Part shown: positions 36,240 to 45,579 of the stretch, one piece after another
Numbering within the stretch: position 1 is the stretch's first letter
Layout of the letters: each line of letters begins with the position of its first letter
Assembly (NCBI GenBank): GCA_030646715.1
Contig: JAUSLJ010000001.1
Location: 62,001-126,000 of the forward strand
Length of the DNA: 64,000 nucleotides
Direction: 5' to 3'
Origin: Agitococcus sp.
Lineage (GTDB): Bacteria; Pseudomonadota; Gammaproteobacteria; Pseudomonadales; Moraxellaceae
Made by a program: the position numbers and the translations under genes
The notes under the pieces: model-generated
Database searches by the model: none
The model's input: the letters and a program-made list of their open reading frames with translations, nothing else
What the model was told of the DNA's origin: nothing

Positions 36240-36659
36240 ATGCAAGCAAGTGTGCAATGGGTAAAAGATGTATCTTTTGTGGTTGAGTCTGGCAGTGGCC
36301 ATGCCGTTGTTATTGATGGCTCTCCTGAATACGGTGGCCGCAACATTGGTGCACGACCTATGGAGTTACTACTGATGGGCTTAGGGGGTTGTGCGTCGTT
36401 TGATGTCGTCACCATCTTGAAAAAAGCGCGTCAGCACATTACCGATGTTCGTGCCGAGTTAACAGCAGAACGTGCCGATGCTATTCCTGCGGTGTTCACC
36501 AAAATTCATTTGCATTTTGTGATTACAGGCATTGATTTAAAGGAAAATCAGGTGAAAAAAGCCGTTGAATTGTCTGCTGAAAAATATTGTTCAGCGTCAG
36601 CAATGTTAAGTGCGGGTGGCGTGGAAATTACCCATGATTATGAGATTTTAGCGGCATAG
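36240..36659 (+). CDS. OsmC-family protein (YhfA-like)
   Basis: The 139-residue protein matches OsmC/YhfA proteins: VVIDGSPEYGGRNIGARPME followed by LLLMGLGGCASFDVVTILKK with the first conserved cysteine (Cys57), and a second at EKYCSASAML. OsmC members reduce organic peroxides through this cysteine pair; the YhfA subgroup's substrate is not settled. The ATG at 36240 follows AAGGTGAG; an earlier in-frame ATG at 36099 gives a non-homologous extension. It is in the conserved place between crp and coq7. Confidence 0.9.
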   Translation: MQASVQWVKDVSFVVESGSGHAVVIDGSPEYGGRNIGARPMELLLMGLGGCASFDVVTILKKARQHITDVRAELTAERADAIPAVFTKIHLHFVITGIDLKENQVKKAVELSAEKYCSASAMLSAGGVEITHDYEILAA

Positions 36660-36679
36660 TTTTGCGGTTAACGCTTGTT

Positions 36680-36805
36680 TGAATCCCCCAGCCCCCTTTT
36701 GATAAAGGGGGGGCTATTCGCTTATCTTTTAAAAGGCAAAGGATGAAACTATCCAGCATGGCGCATGGAAAAGTCCCCCTCTTTGTTAAAGAGGGGTTAG
36801 GGGAG
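36680..36805. repeat. GC-rich intergenic palindromes between convergent genes
   Basis: Two imperfect palindromes, a CCCCCTTTT/AAAGGGGG hairpin near 36692-36711 and a CCCCTCTTT/AAAGAGGGG hairpin near 36775-36797, lie between the convergent osmC-like and DUF4442 genes. They belong to the same family as the repeats at 20.2, 32.7 and 60.8 kb and could end both transcripts. Confidence 0.65.
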
Positions 36806-36807
36806 AT

Positions 36808-37278
36808 TTATGCTTTTGGCTTTTTCTTTCGTACATACAGCGTTTTGAGCACACGAGCGACCACTAAACCATCTTCACCTAAAACTTCAATTGGATATTC
36901 AGGATAAACTGCGTTACCACTTTCCGCTGCGACACGGACACGCTCTATTTCTTCTTTGCTTAAACGAAAATGCGCTTTGACGGTTCCCCGTCCCGGAGCA
37001 ATAAAATCAATATTCGCCGCTTTATCCCACACAATATAGTCTTTGCCGAGGTTCTCCATGAGCATGACCATAAAGAAGGGGTCGGTCATGGCATACAAAC
37101 TGCCGCCAAAATGCGTGCCGACATAGTTTTTATTGCCACGATAGAGTGGCATACGCACATCAATGGCCAAAAAATCATCGCTGATATGCTCAACGCGAAT
37201 ACCTGCACCTAAAAAGGGCAAGTAAGTATTGAGAAAAAAGTGCAGTTTGCGTGTTTTTGTGAACAAAGAGTCAAACAT
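36808..37278 (-). CDS. DUF4442 hotdog-fold protein
   Basis: The 156-residue protein fits DUF4442, a hotdog-fold family related to thioesterases: MPLYRGNKNYVGTHFGGSLYA and VWDKAANIDFIAPGRGTVKAHF are the recognisable segments. The acyl substrate is unknown. Its start overlaps the end of coq7 by 8 bases, so the two may be translated together. There is no signal peptide or membrane segment. Confidence 0.8.
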   Translation of the reverse strand: MFDSLFTKTRKLHFFLNTYLPFLGAGIRVEHISDDFLAIDVRMPLYRGNKNYVGTHFGGSLYAMTDPFFMVMLMENLGKDYIVWDKAANIDFIAPGRGTVKAHFRLSKEEIERVRVAAESGNAVYPEYPIEVLGEDGLVVARVLKTLYVRKKKPKA

Positions 37279-37909
37279 AAAAGCTCGTTTTCGTCATGAT
37301 TTTAGAAATCATGCCCATTAAATGTTTAATAGGCGGTGGCAATTCTGCGCCACCTGCATCTTGCGCCTGTTGCCGATGTTGGTCTTCGTCTTGGTGCATT
37401 TGCGTCAAAATGGCGTGTGTGCGTTCATCGTTAATGGGAATGCGCTGTAAATGATCCTCTAAATGGCTACACACTTGTTTTTCGGTTTCAACGACAAAGC
37501 CTAAACTCCATTTGTCGCCCGCAATGCCAGCCGCTGCGCCAATACCAAACGATAAGCCATACCATAAGGGATTCAGGACACTAGGTTTGCTGTTGAGCTC
37601 ATGCAGACGATCTTCACACCACGCCAGATGGTCTTGCTCTTCCAGTGCCGCCTGTTGCATTTCTTCACGTACCGTTGGCAGTTTGGCGGTTAACGCTTGG
37701 CCGTGATACAAGGCTTGGGCGCAAACCTCGCCACTGTGATTCACCCGCATTAAACCTGCGACTTCGGTTTGTTGTTCGGCTGTTAATGTCAGTGTTTCGT
37801 GAGGATTAGCAGGGTTTGGACGTAAGGCGGCAGTGGCGTTGGGTGTTAGTGTACGCAACACTTGATCCGCATGATTGATGAGTTTGTCGGCGAGGGTGTA
37901 ATGTCTCAT
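37271..37909 (-). CDS. coq7: Ubiquinone synthesis hydroxylase Coq7
   Basis: Coq7 is a di-iron monooxygenase hydroxylating 2-polyprenyl-3-methyl-6-methoxy-1,4-benzoquinone in ubiquinone synthesis. The 212-residue protein shows the iron ligands: Glu in NHSGEVCAQALYHGQ, EEQDHLAWCEDRL, VVETEKQVCSHLEDHL and MHQDEDQHRQQA. Hydrophobic stretches (YGLSFGIGAAAGIAG) would let it attach to the inner membrane. Pseudomonas and Acinetobacter carry the same gene near crp and a HIT gene. It overlaps the DUF4442 gene. Confidence 0.94.
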   Translation of the reverse strand: MRHYTLADKLINHADQVLRTLTPNATAALRPNPANPHETLTLTAEQQTEVAGLMRVNHSGEVCAQALYHGQALTAKLPTVREEMQQAALEEQDHLAWCEDRLHELNSKPSVLNPLWYGLSFGIGAAAGIAGDKWSLGFVVETEKQVCSHLEDHLQRIPINDERTHAILTQMHQDEDQHRQQAQDAGGAELPPPIKHLMGMISKIMTKTSFYV

Positions 37910-37944
37910 GGGTACTTACCTGTCAAAATATTTACCGTTAGTTT

Positions 37945-38286
37945 TTAACCTGGAGGCCAACTCAAACGACGGCCTGCTAATAAATGCAGATGTATATGAT
38001 AAACGCTCTGGCCGCCATCCGCATTACAGTTCATCACCACGCGATAGCCTGATTCGGCAACATCTAACTCTTTAGCAATGAGCGTCGCCGTAGAAATTAA
38101 CTCACCCAACAGAGCCGCTTCACTCATGGGTACATCATTTAGGGTGGTGTAGTGAATTTTCGGAATAATTAAAATATGGGTAGGTGCTTGGGGAAATAAA
38201 TCATGAAAAGCGATGACGCGTTCATTTTCAAAAGCAATTTTGGCGTTGATGCTTTTATTAGCAATTTTACAAAACATACAGTCCAT
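37945..38286 (-). CDS. hinT: HIT-family nucleotide hydrolase (HinT-like)
   Basis: The 113-residue protein begins MDCMFCKIANKSINAKIAFE and has the histidine triad YHIHLHLLAGRRL typical of HinT purine nucleoside phosphoramidases; it ends in the family's RRLSWPPG. The start can be the ATG at 38289 or the next ATG at 38286; the second leaves the common MDC-F-CKI start. Natural substrates are not fully known. It lies 36 bases after coq7's start on the same strand. Confidence 0.93.
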   Translation of the reverse strand: MDCMFCKIANKSINAKIAFENERVIAFHDLFPQAPTHILIIPKIHYTTLNDVPMSEAALLGELISTATLIAKELDVAESGYRVVMNCNADGGQSVYHIHLHLLAGRRLSWPPG

Positions 38287-38357
38287 CATTCTGTCCTAAT
38301 CTTTAAAGTGAAGAGACTAACTTACCTTGCCAATCATGTGGCGACAACTTCTATTTT

Positions 38358-38569
38358 TGCTCTAATTTGGTGCGATATTTTTATTTTTGAGGTTTTTTGG
38401 TGCGTTTTGTTGGGTGAAATAGTCGGAAATGATGCGTTTACAAAGCGTTTCTTATTGTTGTTGAACTGGCATAGTAATTGCTTTTGCAGGCAACAGCATC
38501 ATCTTCTACGAGTTGTGACTTGAGCATCGACATGAATCTGCTAAACTGCTCGTGCTTTTTAGTGGTGCA
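38358..38569 (+). promoter_or_regulatory. NtrC-type binding sites upstream of glnA
   Basis: The 465-base gap before glnA has no gene but three sites resembling the NtrC consensus TGCACTAAAATGGTGCA. The best, 38358-38374 (TGCTCTAATTTGGTGCG), matches 13 of 17 bases. A second at 38388-38404 keeps mainly the right half (TGGTGCG) and starts exactly 30 bp later. A third, 38553-38569 (TGCTTTTTAGTGGTGCA), matches 12 of 17 and lies downstream of the sigma-54 promoter. The near-helical spacing of the first two fits an enhancer as in E. coli glnA. Confidence 0.65.
38466..38482 (+). promoter_or_regulatory. Sigma-54 promoter of glnA
   Basis: CTGGCATAGTAATTGCT matches the sigma-54 pattern YTGGCAYRN4TTGCW, with GG at -24 and GC at -12 ten bases apart. 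It stands about 270 bases before the glnA start, downstream of two NtrC-like sites. It predicts nitrogen-regulated glnA transcription from a long leader. Confidence 0.7.
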
Positions 38570-38753
38570 TTGGAAATAAAGCCATTTAGATGACGATTTT
38601 GTTGTTTATTGGCACTTTTCGAGAGTTGACTCAGTAGAGATGAGTAAAATCACTGTCAGAGAAATTTTTCCCGTCTGGTGACGAGAGTATTTAACGGTGG
38701 TGAGCCGTTGTGATGAATATTTAGATTGCTGGTAATTTTTGGAGCAGATGTAA

Positions 38754-40163
38754 ATGACCAATAAAGTCCTAGACCTGATTAAGCAACATGAAGCCAAATG
38801 GGTTGATTTGCGCTTTACCGATATTCGCGGTAAAGAACAACACGTTTCTTTCCCCGCCTACACCGTCAGTGAAGAAACCTTTGTTCAAGGTAAGATGTTT
38901 GACGGTTCTTCCTTAGCGGGTTGGAAAGGCATTGAAGCCTCTGACATGATCTTGATGCCAGACCCAGAAACAGCGTTTATGGATCCGTTCTTTGATGAAT
39001 CCACCGTTGTTGTGACATGTGACATTATCGAACCATCAACGATGCAAGGTTATGAGCGTGACCCACGTTCTATCGCTCGTCGCGCTGAAGAGTATTTGAA
39101 AGCGACTGGTATTGCCGATACGGCTTATTTTGGTCCAGAACCAGAATTCTTCGTCTTTGACGAAGTCAAGTGGGATATCGACATGAGCGGTGCTCGTCAT
39201 ACTATTTATGCCGAAGAAGCTGCTTGGTCAACCAACAAAGACTACGAAGGCGGCAATACAGGCCACCGTCCACGCGTTAAAGGCGGTTACTTCCCTGTTC
39301 CTCCAATCGACTCTTCACAAGATTTGCGTGTGGCGATGTGTAATGCCATCGAAGCAATGGTTGGCGAAGGCAAACTTGAAGTTCACCATCACGAAGTGGC
39401 CTCTTGCCAAAGTGAAATCGGTGTGGCTTTCAATACCTTAGTTCGCAAAGCTGACGAAGTACAAGTATTAAAATACGCCGTACATAACGTGGCTCATGCG
39501 TTTGGCAAAACAGCAACGTTTATGCCTAAGCCATTAGTGGGTGACAACGGTTCTGGTATGCACGTTCACCAATCGTTAAGCAAAAATGGCAAAAACTTGT
39601 TCTCTGGCGACCTCTACGGTGGTTTGTCTGAAACAGCATTGTTCTACATCGGTGGTATCATCAAGCATGCTCGTGCCTTGAATGCGATTACTAATCCGTT
39701 GACGAACTCTTACAAGCGTTTAGTTCCGCATTATGAAGCGCCGATTAAATTGGCTTACTCTGCGCGTAACCGTTCCGCATCCATCCGTATTCCTTATGTG
39801 AGCAGCCCTAAAGCTGTGCGTATCGAAACACGTTTCCCAGATCCAGGTGCAAACCCTTACTTATGTTTTGCTGCCTTGATGATGGCTGGTTTGGATGGTA
39901 TCAAAAACAAAATCCATCCTGGTGATGCTTCGGACAAAAACTTGTACGATCTACCACCAGAAGAAGATGCGTTGATCCCAACCGTTGCTGAAAGTTTAGA
40001 TCAAGCCTTGGAATGCTTAAAAGCTGACCACGCGTTCTTGCTTGAAGGCGGCGTGTTTACCAAAGAGTTCCTCGAAGCGTATATCGATTTGAAAATGGAA
40101 GAAGTTCGTCGTCTAAACACGACTGTTCATCCAGTTGAATTTGATATGTACTACAGCGTGTAA
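38754..40163 (+). CDS. glnA: Glutamine synthetase, type I
   Basis: GlnA joins ammonia to glutamate using ATP. The 469-residue protein is a normal type I beta enzyme: [17 protein letters not shown] near the N-terminus, the metal and ATP sites [14 protein letters not shown] and [14 protein letters not shown] (with [12 protein letters not shown]), and [10 protein letters not shown]. The adenylylation site is Tyr398 in [10 protein letters not shown], equivalent to E. coli Tyr397 (numbered without the first Met), so it should be controlled by GlnE, whose gene is at 56.9 kb. TGGAGC precedes the start. A sigma-54 promoter and NtrC sites lie upstream. Confidence 0.98.
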   Translation: MTNKVLDLIKQHEAKWVDLRFTDIRGKEQHVSFPAYTVSEETFVQGKMFDGSSLAGWKGIEASDMILMPDPETAFMDPFFDESTVVVTCDIIEPSTMQGYERDPRSIARRAEEYLKATGIADTAYFGPEPEFFVFDEVKWDIDMSGARHTIYAEEAAWSTNKDYEGGNTGHRPRVKGGYFPVPPIDSSQDLRVAMCNAIEAMVGEGKLEVHHHEVASCQSEIGVAFNTLVRKADEVQVLKYAVHNVAHAFGKTATFMPKPLVGDNGSGMHVHQSLSKNGKNLFSGDLYGGLSETALFYIGGIIKHARALNAITNPLTNSYKRLVPHYEAPIKLAYSARNRSASIRIPYVSSPKAVRIETRFPDPGANPYLCFAALMMAGLDGIKNKIHPGDASDKNLYDLPPEEDALIPTVAESLDQALECLKADHAFLLEGGVFTKEFLEAYIDLKMEEVRRLNTTVHPVEFDMYYSV

Positions 40164-40193
40164 TGAATACGCTATAGTTAGTACAGTGGTGAC

Positions 40194-40222
40194 AAAAAGG
40201 CTCATGTAAATGAGCCTTTTTT
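40194..40222 (+). terminator. Terminator after glnA
   Basis: AAAAAGGCTCA pairs with TGAGCCTTTTT around a six-base loop, ending in a run of six T, 31 bases past the glnA stop. A standard Rho-independent terminator. Confidence 0.9.
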
Positions 40223-40263
40223 GTTTCTATAATGCTTAAAATAAACAGATTAGATTGAGGTGT

Positions 40264-40791
40264 ATGATGCGATATTTGCCCATTATTTTGTTATGTGCGG
40301 TGGGATTTGCTCAGGCAGGAATTTATAAAACCTACGATAAAAATGGCAATGCTGTTTTTTCGGATGCGCCAACTCATGATGCTCAGGAAGTTGTTGAAAA
40401 ACCAGTGATGGTTGTGCCTGCACTGCCGAAAACGGTCATTGATCTAAAAACACAACCGATAGGTAAAAATACATCCGCAACAGAGCCTATTGATTATCAA
40501 GTGATTTTTTCCAATATAAAAACGAATGATACGTTGCGCAAGGAAGATAATGCGCTTCCTGTGGGAGTCATTTTGAATCCACCCTTATGGAAAGAACATC
40601 ATTTACAAATTTCGTTGGATGGTAAGCAAATAAGTAAAGATAGCTTCTCATTCGTGATTGAGCCTACGTTACTTGAGCGCGGCCAACATCGTTTGGAGGC
40701 TGTTATCATTACGAATAAGAAAAAAATAGTGAAGACGGAAGTGGTGGATTTTTTTATCCAGCAGTCGAGTGTTGCTGGAAAAAAAGGATAA
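40264..40791 (+). CDS. DUF4124 periplasmic protein
   Basis: The 175-residue product has a signal peptide (RYLPIILLCAVGFAQAG) and then the DUF4124 core IYKTYDKNGNAVFSDAP, a short domain in many proteobacterial exported proteins of unknown role. The rest is a beta-rich region (PVGVILNPPLWKEHHLQISL, TLLERGQHRLEAVII) resembling a small Ig-like fold. The ATG at 40264 follows GAGG; a TTG at 40255 is less likely. It stands alone after glnA, as DUF4124 genes often do near glnA and ntrBC. Confidence 0.85.
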   Translation: MMRYLPIILLCAVGFAQAGIYKTYDKNGNAVFSDAPTHDAQEVVEKPVMVVPALPKTVIDLKTQPIGKNTSATEPIDYQVIFSNIKTNDTLRKEDNALPVGVILNPPLWKEHHLQISLDGKQISKDSFSFVIEPTLLERGQHRLEAVIITNKKKIVKTEVVDFFIQQSSVAGKKG

Positions 40792-40933
40792 TGTTAAAGG
40801 GGATTTAATCTATTTGGCTAGTGCTCATATAGATGTTTCTAAACTGAAACAAAATACTGTAAAATACCCAACCCATCAGACATAGCCCTATGTCAAATGA
40901 TGTCTAAATTAATTCATTCTGAGAGGTATAGAG

Positions 40934-42421
40934 TTGCTAATACGCTCAGGATTGATTCTTGCTGTTGGTATTTTGTTGGGTAGGCTACTGGGGTTTTTTC
41001 GCGAGACGTTAATTGCATCCCAGTTCGGTGTAAGTGGTTTGGCGGATGTCGCTATTTTAACGCTGACGTTACCTGATTTATTCATGAATGTTCTGTTGGG
41101 TGGAGCGGCCTCTATCGTGCTTGTTCCTGTGTTTGTTCGCCTGCAGGGCGCGGGATCGGCTTGGCTACATTACCGTATTAGTATTATTTCTGCACTCGTG
41201 TGTGTGCTATTAGCAGTGGTTGTAGTCATGTTGTCGCAACCGTTAGCACGACTACTGGCTCCGGGCGTAACGCCGCAAACACAGACTCAAATTGCTTTAG
41301 GTATTTCATGGTCCGCATGGCTAATGCCACTTATTGCTTGTGCGACGGTGACAACGACATGGTTGCAGGCACTAGGACGTTTTTCTGTCAGTGCATTTTC
41401 AACGTTACTCTATAACTTAGTATTAATCTTTGTTTTGATGTTTGCGTTGTCTCCGACACAGCCCATCGTCAGCTTGGCGATAGGGATGCTTATAGCGGGG
41501 GTACTGCGCTGTTTTTGGCTATGGTGGGATACCCGTCCATTTGTCAATCATGAGCGAGCAGAAAGCCTGATGGTTAAACCTCTCCTTCAGAGTTATGGCA
41601 TGGCATTAGTTGCCAGTAGTTCACTATTTCTCTTACCGTTAATTGGTCGGGCGATGGCGTCGCAAACGGGTGAGGGCGGTATTGCAATTTTTAATTATGC
41701 GTCAAAATTAGTAGAGCTGCCGTTAGCAGTCGCTATTACCTTGATTGCGAATGTGATGTTCGCGACATTAGCTCACACGATTCAGCAGCAGCCAAAAACA
41801 TGGAGTGTTATGTTCGGTCAAAGTCAACGGTTGGTCATTTTAGTGGCGTGGCTAATTACATTGCCCGCGTTCTGCTTTAGTTTACCATTGGTAAAGATTG
41901 CATTTGGCTGGGGTGAAATATCAGAATTCCATTTGCAGCAAATAGCAATAGTTTGGCAATGTGGTTTGTTGTCATTAGTGTTGCAAGGTGTTGTTAGTTT
42001 GAATACGGTTGCGTTGGCTGCGCATCACAATACTCGAACGCTTGCTAGTTCTTCTTTGCTGGGACTTGTTAGTTATAGTGGTGCCTGTTATTTGCTGTTG
42101 CCTATCTATGGTTTGTTAGGTTTGATGGGGGCGCTATTGTTGGCTTATATCATCATGTTGATTGAGCAATGGAGAGTCTTGGTGACACGGCATCATTTGC
42201 ACTTGTCACAAGTTTTAAATGTGCGATTTCTTTGTACCCTCATGCTTATGTTGTTGGTCACTATTCCTATGTGGTTTTTAGGTTCTTATTTAAATTTGCA
42301 TATTGTTGCTGCTGTTTTCGTTGCGATAGCCCATGTATTGTTGTTGTTAGGGGTGTTGTTTATGGTTCAGCCTGAGATACGGGCAATGGCAAAACCACTA
42401 TTGCGCGCGAGAGAAGCATAA
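40934..42421 (+). CDS. MurJ/MviN-type lipid flippase
   Basis: The 495-residue membrane protein has about 14 helices and the MurJ/MviN pattern: GRLLGFFRETLIASQFG at the start and a PDLFMNVLLGGAAS segment soon after. It would flip undecaprenyl-linked glycans across the inner membrane. As the first gene of the surface-glycan operon it most likely serves as the Wzx-like flippase rather than the essential peptidoglycan MurJ. The start is a TTG at 40934 with GAGAGG upstream. Its last base pair overlaps the next start (TAATG). Confidence 0.85.
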   Translation: MLIRSGLILAVGILLGRLLGFFRETLIASQFGVSGLADVAILTLTLPDLFMNVLLGGAASIVLVPVFVRLQGAGSAWLHYRISIISALVCVLLAVVVVMLSQPLARLLAPGVTPQTQTQIALGISWSAWLMPLIACATVTTTWLQALGRFSVSAFSTLLYNLVLIFVLMFALSPTQPIVSLAIGMLIAGVLRCFWLWWDTRPFVNHERAESLMVKPLLQSYGMALVASSSLFLLPLIGRAMASQTGEGGIAIFNYASKLVELPLAVAITLIANVMFATLAHTIQQQPKTWSVMFGQSQRLVILVAWLITLPAFCFSLPLVKIAFGWGEISEFHLQQIAIVWQCGLLSLVLQGVVSLNTVALAAHHNTRTLASSSLLGLVSYSGACYLLLPIYGLLGLMGALLLAYIIMLIEQWRVLVTRHHLHLSQVLNVRFLCTLMLMLLVTIPMWFLGSYLNLHIVAAVFVAIAHVLLLLGVLFMVQPEIRAMAKPLLRAREA

Positions 42422-43233
42422 TGAAACTGTTGTTTATCACCAATCAGCCCGATTTGGCGCGTTATGCTGAGCAGAGTGGTGTTGATCGCATCTTTGTGGA
42501 TTTAGAAACATTAGGTAAGTTTGAACGTCAAGGTCATCGCGATACCTTGATTAGTCGCCATACCGTTGATGATGTGCAAACTATTCGTTATGCCTTAACG
42601 ACGAGCGAGCTTTTAGTGCGCATTAATCCGTGGAATATCAACTCTGCCGCTGAAATTGAAGAAGTGATTGCTTGTGGTGCAGATTTTATTATGTTGCCGA
42701 TGATCAAATCACTTGCTGAAGTGCAGATGGCGAGCCAATGTATTGGCGGTCGCGCACGCTTTATCCCCTTGATTGAGACAGTTGCTTCGGCCGCACAAAT
42801 TGGCGAGATAGCCGCTTTGCCTTATGTTGACGAGTTGTATATAGGTTTGAATGATTTGCATTTGGAGATGAAGTGCCGCTTCATGTTTGAGCCGTTGGCC
42901 AATGGCATGATTGATAAAATGGTTGCAGCAATACAGCGTGCAGGCAAGCCCTTTGGTTTTGGTGGTATTGCGCGCGTGGGTGAGGGGATTGTCCCCGCAG
43001 AGTTGATCTTGGGTGAGCATATTCGTCTTGGTTCATCCTCTGTAATTTTATCGCGCACTTTCCATCGACAAGCGGACTCCATTGATTTATTGAAGAGTTT
43101 TATGGATTTTGAAGTGGAAATTAAAAAGCTACGGCAAAAAGAATATCTGTTGCGTGGGAAAAGCGCGCAAGAACTGGAAGAAAACCGTCAACAGTTAGTG
43201 ACAATAGTTAACCAAGTTGTCAAAGGCAAATAG
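42421..43233 (+). CDS. HpcH/HpaI aldolase-like protein
   Basis: The 270-residue protein has the HpcH/HpaI/citrate-lyase-beta barrel pattern: DRIFVDLETLGKFERQGH, LLVRINPWN, ACGADFIMLPMIKSLAE, RFIPLIETVASAAQI with the metal-binding glutamate, and ELYIGLNDLHLEM. Members cleave or form C-C bonds with pyruvate or acetyl units. It is coupled to the flippase gene (TAATG) and followed four bases later by the glycosyl-1-phosphate transferase, so it may make or alter a sugar or acyl decoration of the glycan. The substrate is unknown. Confidence 0.8.
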   Translation: MKLLFITNQPDLARYAEQSGVDRIFVDLETLGKFERQGHRDTLISRHTVDDVQTIRYALTTSELLVRINPWNINSAAEIEEVIACGADFIMLPMIKSLAEVQMASQCIGGRARFIPLIETVASAAQIGEIAALPYVDELYIGLNDLHLEMKCRFMFEPLANGMIDKMVAAIQRAGKPFGFGGIARVGEGIVPAELILGEHIRLGSSSVILSRTFHRQADSIDLLKSFMDFEVEIKKLRQKEYLLRGKSAQELEENRQQLVTIVNQVVKGK

Positions 43234-43236
43234 ATC

Positions 43237-43791
43237 ATGAATCGCATATTGGATGGTTTGGTCGCAGGTGTCGCGTTATTGGTGGTGTCGCCATTGTTGT
43301 TTATTGTCGCAATAGCAATTAAGTCTGATAGCAAAGGCCCTATTGTTTTTAAGCAGCAGCGGATTGGTTTAAATGCTCAGCCATTTAGTATATTGAAATT
43401 TCGGAGCATGGTCGTTGATGCGCCGAAGCTGGGGTCATTTTCAACCAGTGAAAATGACCCTCGTATTACCAAGGTAGGCCGTTTTATTCGACGTACCAGT
43501 ATTGATGAGCTGCCGCAGCTAATTAACGTATTAAAAGGGGATATGAGCTTGATTGGGCCGCGCCCCGATGTGCCTGCACAACGCCAGCTTTATACCGATG
43601 CCGAATGGATTGAACGCCATTTGGTGCGACCAGGCATTACTGGCTTAGCGCAAGCTACATTGCGCTCTTCGGGTACGGAAGAGCAGCGCAAAGCACTCGA
43701 TTTGCAATATGTGCGTACAGTGTCTTGGTTAGTTGATTTACGTATTTTATTAATGACGGTGCGTCAAGTCATTCTCAAAGGAGGAAACTAG
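43237..43791 (+). CDS. PglC-type initiating phosphoglycosyl transferase
   Basis: The 184-residue protein is the short, monotopic type of sugar-phosphate transferase that loads the first sugar phosphate onto undecaprenyl phosphate. It has one N-terminal membrane helix ([20 protein letters not shown]), [21 protein letters not shown], the catalytic Asp-Glu pair in [15 protein letters not shown], and [11 protein letters not shown]. The sugar cannot be read, but HexNAc or bacillosamine types are usual. It starts 3 bases after the HpcH-like gene, and the asnB gene follows with one base between. Confidence 0.93.
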   Translation: MNRILDGLVAGVALLVVSPLLFIVAIAIKSDSKGPIVFKQQRIGLNAQPFSILKFRSMVVDAPKLGSFSTSENDPRITKVGRFIRRTSIDELPQLINVLKGDMSLIGPRPDVPAQRQLYTDAEWIERHLVRPGITGLAQATLRSSGTEEQRKALDLQYVRTVSWLVDLRILLMTVRQVILKGGN

Positions 43792-43792
43792 A

Positions 43793-45562
43793 ATGTGTGG
43801 AATTTTTGGCTATTATGACCGTCATTCAGTTTCCATACCTGTTGAGCAACTTGTGCAAATGGGTAGAGTGATCGAGCATCGCGGTCCTGACGATCAAGGC
43901 ATCTATCAACAAAAAGGACTTGCGTTAGGTAATCAACGTTTGTCTATTATTGATATCGCTCACGGTCATCAGCCGTTTGTCAGTGATGATGGACAAATTG
44001 TGTTAGTACAAAATGGTGAAATTTTCAACCATCTTGAGTTGGCGGAAGAGCTAAAAAATACGCCCTTCGCCTGTCGTACTCATTCAGATACAGAAGTGTT
44101 GCTACGTTTATATGAGAAAGAAGGCATCGGTTTTCTGTCGCGCTTAAACGGTATGTTTGCGATTGCTATTTGGGATGCCCGTCAGCAAAGTTTATATTTA
44201 ATACGTGATCGTTTAGGCGTGAAACCTTTGTTTGTTGCTGATGATGGGCAGCGTTTGTTGTTTGGGTCAGAGATCAAATCTATTCTTGCGGGCGGTTGGC
44301 CCGCTCGTCCTAATTACGAAGCATTAGATAACTATTTTTCGTTAAATTATGTGGCGCCACCTCAGACGGCATTTTTGGGTGTCAAACATGTCATGGCGGG
44401 TCATTATTTGCGTCTCACTCCCCACAAAGTCGAATCGGTTTGCTGGTGGGATTTAGCGCATATTGAGCAAGAGGAGCGTTCTGAATCGTCATGGACAGAA
44501 GAGTTTTTGTCGTTGCTGGACGATGCGGTACGTTTACGCTTGCGTTCGGATGTTCCAGTGGGTGCGTTTCTTTCGGGTGGAGTGGACTCCAGTACCATTG
44601 TAGGCTTAATGGCCAAACACATGGACTATCCGTTAAAAACGTTTTGTATTGGGTTTAATGACCCTCGCTTTGATGAGTCTGCGTTTGCCGCTCAGGCCGC
44701 CAGTCGTTTTGGTACTACACATATTATGGAGCGTGTTGATGCGGATATGCTTTCTACGTGGTCAAAAACGATTTACCACTGCGATCAACCGCATGGTGAT
44801 GTTTCGTTTATGCCGACGTTGCGTGTGGCTGAACTAGCAGCTAAACATCTGAAAGTGGTATTGACAGGTGATGGTGGTGATGAGCTCTTTGCAGGCTATG
44901 AAAAATACCAATCTTTTTTTGCCAATCCCTCTGTTTTTGATTTGAGTGATAGTGAGTTTCAGCGACGTTATATGGCATCTACAGGTCTATTGTCGTTGGC
45001 GCAAAAACAGCAGCTTTACAGAGGCCAACTCGCGTCGTTTGCAACAACACAGGGTGAAGATATTACCGCGCCTTGGTTTAAAAAAGTGCAGCATTGGGAT
45101 CGTATTAATCAAGCTTTGTATATTGATACGATGTTGTTATTGCCAGGTAATAACTTGGTTAAACCCGATCGCATGGGCATGGCTGTTTCCTTAGAGGCGC
45201 GTACCCCATTTTTAGATTATCGAATGGTGGAGTTCGCTTTTAAAATACCAGGCCATTTAAAGCTAAAAGATGGTGAGACGAAATATATTTTTAAGAAGGC
45301 TGTGCGCGAGTTAATTGGTGATGAACTCGCGTATCGTAAAAAACAAATGTTTACTGTGCCTGTCGGTGAGTGGATGAAAAACAAAGAAAACAATTCGCTT
45401 TATGACTTGTTTCAAGACGTTCTTCCTTATATTGACGATTGTATTGAAAAAGAGGCGTTGCGATTGTTGTGGCAGCAACATGCGGATGGCTTGATTAATG
45501 CGACTCGTGAGATACGAGCCTGTTTGGCCTTAGGACTTTGGCGCAAAGCCTTTGATGTTTGA
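43793..45562 (+). CDS. asnB: Asparagine synthase (glutamine-hydrolysing), AsnB
   Basis: The 589-residue protein has an N-terminal glutaminase domain starting with the nucleophile Cys2 (MCGIFGYY, then RVIEHRGPDDQG and ENQRLSIID-type segments), and a C-terminal synthetase domain with the ATP loop VGAFLSGGVDSSTIVGLM. AsnB-type enzymes in polysaccharide operons often amidate uronic-acid sugars rather than making free asparagine. Placement between the phosphoglycosyl transferase and the glycan membrane protein supports that, but the acceptor is not shown by the sequence. Confidence 0.88.
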   Translation: MCGIFGYYDRHSVSIPVEQLVQMGRVIEHRGPDDQGIYQQKGLALGNQRLSIIDIAHGHQPFVSDDGQIVLVQNGEIFNHLELAEELKNTPFACRTHSDTEVLLRLYEKEGIGFLSRLNGMFAIAIWDARQQSLYLIRDRLGVKPLFVADDGQRLLFGSEIKSILAGGWPARPNYEALDNYFSLNYVAPPQTAFLGVKHVMAGHYLRLTPHKVESVCWWDLAHIEQEERSESSWTEEFLSLLDDAVRLRLRSDVPVGAFLSGGVDSSTIVGLMAKHMDYPLKTFCIGFNDPRFDESAFAAQAASRFGTTHIMERVDADMLSTWSKTIYHCDQPHGDVSFMPTLRVAELAAKHLKVVLTGDGGDELFAGYEKYQSFFANPSVFDLSDSEFQRRYMASTGLLSLAQKQQLYRGQLASFATTQGEDITAPWFKKVQHWDRINQALYIDTMLLLPGNNLVKPDRMGMAVSLEARTPFLDYRMVEFAFKIPGHLKLKDGETKYIFKKAVRELIGDELAYRKKQMFTVPVGEWMKNKENNSLYDLFQDVLPYIDDCIEKEALRLLWQQHADGLINATREIRACLALGLWRKAFDV

Positions 45563-45579
45563 GACGATGGATTGCCTAA

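Noticed and set aside
38203-38523. 106-residue plus-strand reading frame over hinT 5' end and the glnA control region
   Set aside because: It covers the NtrC and sigma-54 sites and has no family-like features; it is most likely noncoding.
38610-38625. Second sigma-54 promoter at TTGGCACTTTTCGAG
   Set aside because: It has TGGCAC but no GC at the required ten-base distance.
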